A DNA stretch of 10,049 nucleotides, from assembly GCA_964483805.1 (NCBI GenBank), contig CAZADH010000231.1:1-10049 (forward strand), given 5' to 3'. The position numbers were made by a program, and so were the translations under genes. The notes beneath the pieces are model-generated. The model was not told where the DNA came from. It was given only the letters and a program-made list of their open reading frames with translations, and ran no database searches. Below, in pieces: positions 6,854 through 10,049 of the stretch (positions within the stretch are counted from its first letter, which is position 1; each line of letters begins with the position of its first letter). Source of the stretch: CAZADH01 sp964483805. GTDB lineage: Bacteria; Muiribacteriota; Ozemobacteria; Ozemobacterales; Ozemobacteraceae.

Positions 6854-7947
6854 ACCGAACCACCGATATCCTGATCGCCGGCGGTGGTCCTGCCGGCATG
6901 TCGGCCGCGGTCGTGGCGGCCCAGCTCGGCGCCAAAGTGACGCTGGTCGACGACAACCCGGATCTGGGCGGCCAACTGGTCAAACAGACCCACCGCTTCT
7001 TCGGCAGTTCGACACGCGACGCCGGCATTCGGGGCTTCGAGATCGCCAAAACGCTGGTCAAAGAGATCCACGATTTCAAAGACAAGATCGATCTGCGCTC
7101 TGACACCTCGGTCGTCGGCTTCTACAGCCCCGGCGAGGCCGGTCTGTTGTCGCTCGAGAAGTTCTCGCGCCTCGAGTACATGCGGGCCATCGTGGCCACC
7201 GGTGCCGTCGAGAATGCGCTCAATTTTGAGAACAGCGATCTGCCAGGGGTTTATGGCGCCGGCGCCGTCCAGACCCTGATGAACGTGCACGGCATCCGCC
7301 CCGGCAAGAAGATCGTCATGATCGGCTCGGGCAACATCGGCCTGATCGTCAGTTACCAACTGATCCAGGCGGGTGTCGACGTTGTGGGTCTGGTCGAAGC
7401 CCTGCCCACAATCGGTGGTTACCTGGTGCACGCCAGCAAGATCCGCCGCCTGGGCGTGCCGATCTACACCAGCCACACCATCGTTTCGGCGAACGGCAAA
7501 GACCGTGTCGAATCGGCAACTCTGGTGCGGGTCGACGACAAATTCAACCCGATGGTGGCCAGTCGTTTCGACATCCCGTGCGACTGCATCTGCCTCGCCG
7601 TTGGATTGACCCCGATGCACGATCTGTTCCAGCAAGGCGCCTGCAAGATGGTGTTCGTGCCCGAGCTGGGCGGCCTCGTTCCACTGCACGACGGCGACAT
7701 GCGCACGACGAATCCGAACATCTATGTTGCCGGTGACGCATCCGGCATCGAAGAAGCGACGACCGCCATCCTCGGCGGCCGCATCGCTGGGGCCCGCGCC
7801 TATGAAAGCCTGTATGGGCGCACCGCTGCCGCCAACGAGATCGTCGAGGACGCCCGCAAAGAACTGAGACTGCTGCGTTCCGGAACTTTCGGCGAGCGCA
7901 TCCGCTGGGGTCGCGACCGCCTGCTCAAGGAGATCGCCCCATGCTGA
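6850..7947 (+). CDS. FAD/NAD(P)-dependent oxidoreductase, alpha subunit (HcnB / PDH-alpha type, lacking a BFD tail)
   Basis: A two-dinucleotide-binding flavoprotein of 365 residues, expected to relay electrons from the substrate-oxidising subunit. The N-terminal FAD-binding motif is GGGPAG (11-16), followed by VDDNPDLGGQL (33-43), a hallmark of the HcnB/SoxA-like branch. A second Rossmann motif GSGNIG (159-164) could bind NAD(P), although in some relatives it holds a nucleotide only structurally. The FAD ribityl motif is IYVAGDASGIEEA (291-303). In archaeal proline dehydrogenase complexes the corresponding subunit has been linked to dye-linked NADH dehydrogenase activity. HcnB-type proteins are commonly longer because a BFD-like cysteine domain is fused at the C-terminus. 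Here that module is absent and appears as a separate gene at 8449. The gene overlaps its neighbours by 4 and 7 bases. Confidence 0.92.
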   Translation: MNRTTDILIAGGGPAGMSAAVVAAQLGAKVTLVDDNPDLGGQLVKQTHRFFGSSTRDAGIRGFEIAKTLVKEIHDFKDKIDLRSDTSVVGFYSPGEAGLLSLEKFSRLEYMRAIVATGAVENALNFENSDLPGVYGAGAVQTLMNVHGIRPGKKIVMIGSGNIGLIVSYQLIQAGVDVVGLVEALPTIGGYLVHASKIRRLGVPIYTSHTIVSANGKDRVESATLVRVDDKFNPMVASRFDIPCDCICLAVGLTPMHDLFQQGACKMVFVPELGGLVPLHDGDMRTTNPNIYVAGDASGIEEATTAILGGRIAGARAYESLYGRTAAANEIVEDARKELRLLRSGTFGERIRWGRDRLLKEIAPC

Positions 7948-8432
7948 AACACGATGGCATTCCCACCGCCGATGAACTGCAGGTGATCATGCCCTCGGCC
8001 GAGCGGCTGGCCAAGGGTCCGGTTGCGATCATCGAGTGTTTTCAAGACATTCCTTGCGATCCTTGTGTCGCGGCGTGTCCATGCAAAGCCATTTCGATGA
8101 AAGACGGCATCACCGATCGGCCGCACCTCGATGCCGACCGGTGCACGGGCTGCACCATGTGCGTTGCGGGCTGTCCAGGTCTCGCCATTTTCGTGCTCAA
8201 CGAGAACCATTCGCCGACGCATGCGGCGCTCACGCTGCCCCACGAACTGATACCCCTGCCCAAGGTGGGTGACACCGTCACCGGCCTTGATCGCGCCGGG
8301 CGTGAAGTGGGCACGGTCAAGGTCTTGCGGGTTCTGAACACGCCGAAGCAAGACCGAACCGCGGTCATCACCGTCGAGGTTCCGAAAGCGATGGCCATGC
8401 AGGTGCGAGCCATCCGCGTTTCCGCCAAGTGA
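7941..8432 (+). CDS. Two-cluster [4Fe-4S] ferredoxin subunit (PDH-delta-like)
   Basis: An electron-transfer subunit of 163 residues. The second cluster motif is canonical: C68-x2-C71-x2-C74-x3-C78-Pro. The first is atypical: C33, then C39-x2-C42-x3-C46-Pro-C48, within ECFQDIPCDPCVAACPCKAI. The cysteine expected three residues before C39 is missing, so C33 or possibly C48 must supply the fourth ligand. A C-terminal domain of about 70 residues (PKVGDTVTGLDRAGREVG, then DRTAVITVEVP) looks beta-rich. The start overlaps the alpha subunit by 7 bases, with AAGGAG 8 bases upstream, giving strong translational coupling. Such a protein is a subunit of some archaeal L-proline dehydrogenase complexes, but the three-gene HcnABC systems lack it. 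It probably bridges electrons between the flavoproteins. Confidence 0.9.
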   Translation: MLKHDGIPTADELQVIMPSAERLAKGPVAIIECFQDIPCDPCVAACPCKAISMKDGITDRPHLDADRCTGCTMCVAGCPGLAIFVLNENHSPTHAALTLPHELIPLPKVGDTVTGLDRAGREVGTVKVLRVLNTPKQDRTAVITVEVPKAMAMQVRAIRVSAK

Positions 8433-8448
8433 GCAGAAAGACGCAACC

Positions 8449-8838
8449 ATGAAAATCGTGTGCCGTTGTCAAGATGTCACCGAAGAAGAAGTCATCACGG
8501 CCATTCGTCAGGGTGCCACCACGATCGACGAGTTGAAGCGTTTGGTCCGTGTCGGCATGGGTCACTGCCAGGGTCGGACCTGCCGGCGTCTGGTCATGCA
8601 GATTCTGTCGCGAGAGCTGGGCAAACCGTTCGCCGAAATCGACCCCGCGACCCTGCGACCGCCCACCCGCCCGGTGCCGTTTGCCATGATCATGGCCGAA
8701 GCGCGTGAGCACGACCCGTTCCCGTCCTCGCCAGTGTCCGATCCCCATCACCATGCGCCCGCCCAAGCCGCAGCCGAACCCGAAAAGAAACCCAAGGCCG
8801 GCTCCAAGAAGGGCTCCAAGAAAGGAGCCGGCAAATGA
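8449..8838 (+). CDS. Stand-alone BFD-type [2Fe-2S] protein with a His- and Lys-rich tail
   Basis: A 129-residue protein with an N-terminal BFD-like (Fer2_BFD) domain covering about residues 3-55. The four ligands are C5-x-C7 in VCRCQDVT and C40-x4-C45 in GMGHCQGRTC, matching the family exactly. In many HcnB-like or nitrite reductase-like enzymes this domain is fused to the flavoprotein; here it is separate. Residues 56-95 are Pro-rich and probably flexible. The tail (about 96-129) first carries HHH, then an Ala-rich segment, and ends in Lys/Gly/Ser repeats (GSKKGSKKGAGK). The tail codons also include the AAGGAG used as ribosome site for the next gene. It lies 16 bases after the previous stop, has only a weak ribosome site of its own (GAAAG), and ends in an ATGA overlap with the next start. 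Confidence 0.88.
   Translation: MKIVCRCQDVTEEEVITAIRQGATTIDELKRLVRVGMGHCQGRTCRRLVMQILSRELGKPFAEIDPATLRPPTRPVPFAMIMAEAREHDPFPSSPVSDPHHHAPAQAAAEPEKKPKAGSKKGSKKGAGK
8800..8823 (+). repeat. Direct 12-bp tandem repeat in the BFD gene tail
   Basis: GGCTCCAAGAAG is followed at once by GGCTCCAAGAAA, coding for Gly-Ser-Lys-Lys twice. The single difference is synonymous. This suggests that the basic tail grew by a small duplication. Confidence 0.8.
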
Positions 8839-9986
8839 TGAAGACCCAGTTCGATGCGATCATCATTGGCGGCGGTGTTCTGGGCACTTCCATCGCCTAC
8901 TATCTGACCAAGCGCGGCCTCAAAGACATCTGCGTTCTCGAGAAGCAGTTCCTGGCTTCCGGCTCGACCGGCCGTTGCGGCGGCGGCTTCCGCCAGCAGT
9001 GGAGCACCGAAGCCAATGCCCGGTTGGCCATGGCCTCGGTCAAGAAACTCGAGCACATCGATGAAGAACTCGGGATGAACACCGAGTGCTTCCAGGGGGG
9101 CTACCTCATCCTGGCCCACACGCCGGAGGACGAGGCCCAGTTCAAGAAGAACATCGCCATGCAGCAACGTCTTGGCCTGAAGGTCGATCTGGTCGATCCG
9201 AAGCGGGCCAAAGAGATCGTGCCGTTCCTCGACACCGACGCGGGCAATGTGCGCAGCGCGTGCTGGTGCCCGACCGACGGCCACATCAATCCGTTCCTGA
9301 TGACGCAGGCCTATGCCGAGGCGGCGAAACGGGCCGGCGCCCAGGTTCACCTCTGGACCACGGTGAAGAACGTCATGAAGAAAACCGACACCTTCTTCGT
9401 GATGACCGACAAAGGCACGTATCAAACCCCGATCCTGATCAACTGCGCCGGCGGATTCGCACGCGAGATCGGGAAGATGCTCAATGTCGAGATCCCGGTC
9501 GACCCGTACCGTCATGAGATTCTGGTCACCGAACCGGTCGAACGGGTCTGGAACCCGATGGTGATCAGCTTCGGCATCGGCATCTATACACGTCAAGAAG
9601 CCAATGGCGGCATCCTGATGGGCATGGGCGACCCCAACGAACCGGTGGGCACGTTTGTCGGTAGCTCGATGCACTTCTTGTTCGAGATCAGCAAGCGGTT
9701 CACCCGCCTGTTCCCGAAACTGTCGGGCGTGCGCATTGTGCGTCAGTGGGCGGGCCTCTACGAAATGACCCCTGATGCCCAGCCGATTCTCGGCGGTGTC
9801 GACGAGGTCGAACACTTCTACCAGGCCTCGGGCTTTTCGGGTCACGGGTTGATGCTGGCTCCAGAAGTGGCCGAGATCATGGCCGAACTGATCATGACCG
9901 GCAAGACCCAGACTCCGATCGATGATCTGTCGGTGAATCGGTTCCGGGGCAAGAGCGAGTACCACCGCGAGAAATCGGTGGTCTGA
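8835..9986 (+). CDS. DAO-fold FAD-dependent dehydrogenase, catalytic beta subunit (HcnC / LhpB / PDH-beta type)
   Basis: The presumed substrate-oxidising subunit, 383 residues, typical for the family. The FAD-binding motif is IIIGGGVLGTSIAYYL (9-24). The signature STGRCGGGFRQQWS (44-57) is shared by sarcosine oxidase beta, proline dehydrogenase beta and HcnC-type enzymes. The C-terminal substrate and FAD region reads LYEMTPDAQPILGG (308-321), then FYQASGFSGHGLMLAPEVA (328-346). These enzymes oxidise a C-N bond of amino or imino acids such as proline, hydroxyproline, sarcosine or glycine, and electrons leave through partner subunits rather than to oxygen. Which substrate is used cannot be read here. 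The start at 8835 is set by AAGGAG seven bases upstream and the ATGA overlap; the ATG at 8838 is possible. It is the last gene of the five-gene operon and no frame damage is seen. Confidence 0.92.
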   Translation: MMKTQFDAIIIGGGVLGTSIAYYLTKRGLKDICVLEKQFLASGSTGRCGGGFRQQWSTEANARLAMASVKKLEHIDEELGMNTECFQGGYLILAHTPEDEAQFKKNIAMQQRLGLKVDLVDPKRAKEIVPFLDTDAGNVRSACWCPTDGHINPFLMTQAYAEAAKRAGAQVHLWTTVKNVMKKTDTFFVMTDKGTYQTPILINCAGGFAREIGKMLNVEIPVDPYRHEILVTEPVERVWNPMVISFGIGIYTRQEANGGILMGMGDPNEPVGTFVGSSMHFLFEISKRFTRLFPKLSGVRIVRQWAGLYEMTPDAQPILGGVDEVEHFYQASGFSGHGLMLAPEVAEIMAELIMTGKTQTPIDDLSVNRFRGKSEYHREKSVV

Positions 9987-10001
9987 TCGATAGCCGATCA
10001 G
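9983..10001 (+). repeat. Hairpin overlapping the stop codon of the last operon gene
   Basis: CTGATCG (9983-9989) and CGATCAG (9995-10001) form a perfect 7-bp inverted repeat with a 5-base loop. The left arm contains the TGA stop codon. No T run follows. Confidence 0.4.
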
Positions 10002-10007
10002 AGATAG

Positions 10008-10047
10008 CGGCCCCATGGGTAGCCCGACAGGGACACCCGTGGGGCCG
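10008..10047 (+). terminator. Probable terminator stem-loop at the end of the operon
   Basis: CGGCCCCATGGGT (10008-10020) pairs with ACCCGTGGGGCCG (10035-10047) as a 13-bp stem containing one U-G wobble, closed by a 14-base loop that can form an inner CCC/GGG stem. The window ends two bases later, so a downstream T run cannot be assessed. Its position 22 bases past the last stop fits a terminator, possibly bidirectional. Confidence 0.65.
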
Positions 10048-10049
10048 TG

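Noticed and set aside
6530..9986. Naming the operon hcnABC (cyanide synthesis)
   Set aside because: Three of the five proteins resemble HcnA, HcnB and HcnC, but the extra [4Fe-4S] subunit and the separate BFD protein are not part of the classical cyanide synthase. The same folds serve proline, hydroxyproline and opine oxidation.
8748..10016. 422-codon open frame on the minus strand opposite the DAO-type subunit
   Set aside because: It mirrors a strongly recognised gene and starts inside the terminal stem-loop. The protein has no coherent motifs.

Overview
The window looks like part of a Gram-negative-type bacterial genome. It is GC-rich, densely packed and has short intergenic gaps. The evidence for the cell type is a type IVa pilus motor cluster on the left half. 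A run of 10 N at 442-451 shows that this is a draft or metagenome scaffold. The sequence alone does not fix the phylum: the order pilB-pilT-pilC is found in many deep Gram-negative lineages, including deltaproteobacterial groups and uncultured phyla.

Left region, minus strand (read right to left): an unrecognised two-helix membrane protein (4563-3796), then pilB (3687-1942), pilT (1830-772) and the first part of pilC (661 to the window edge). These encode the extension ATPase, the retraction ATPase and the inner-membrane platform protein of a twitching-type pilus. PilB keeps a near-ideal c-di-GMP-binding MshEN motif, so pilus extension may respond to that second messenger. The gap inside pilC creates an apparent frameshift that is best explained by a wrongly sized gap.

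Middle, 4563-4643: a compact divergent promoter region. Two identical extended -10 elements (TGCTATACT) face away from each other as a perfect 9-bp inverted repeat. They drive the membrane protein to the left and, to the right, an AspT/YidE-type transporter (4643-6307) whose start codon lies only 7 bases past the -10 box, so its mRNA may be nearly leaderless.

Right region, plus strand: after strong overlapping GC hairpins and a candidate extended -10 promoter comes a tight five-gene operon (6530-9986). It encodes a [2Fe-2S] ferredoxin-like subunit, an FAD/NAD(P)-type oxidoreductase, a double [4Fe-4S] subunit, a BFD-type [2Fe-2S] protein and a DAO-fold FAD oxidoreductase. The parts match the split amino or imino acid dehydrogenases (archaeal dye-linked L-proline dehydrogenase, D-hydroxyproline dehydrogenase, hydrogen cyanide synthase HcnABC). 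Here the BFD module, which is often the C-terminal part of the alpha subunit, is a separate protein with a Lys-rich tail. The likely flow is substrate oxidation on the DAO subunit, electrons through the Fe-S subunits, then the second flavoprotein and an unknown acceptor. The substrate cannot be read from the sequence. Stem-loops after the last gene probably end the operon.

No RNA genes, insertion sequences, CRISPR arrays or phage genes were seen. Every gap between genes is under 300 bases.
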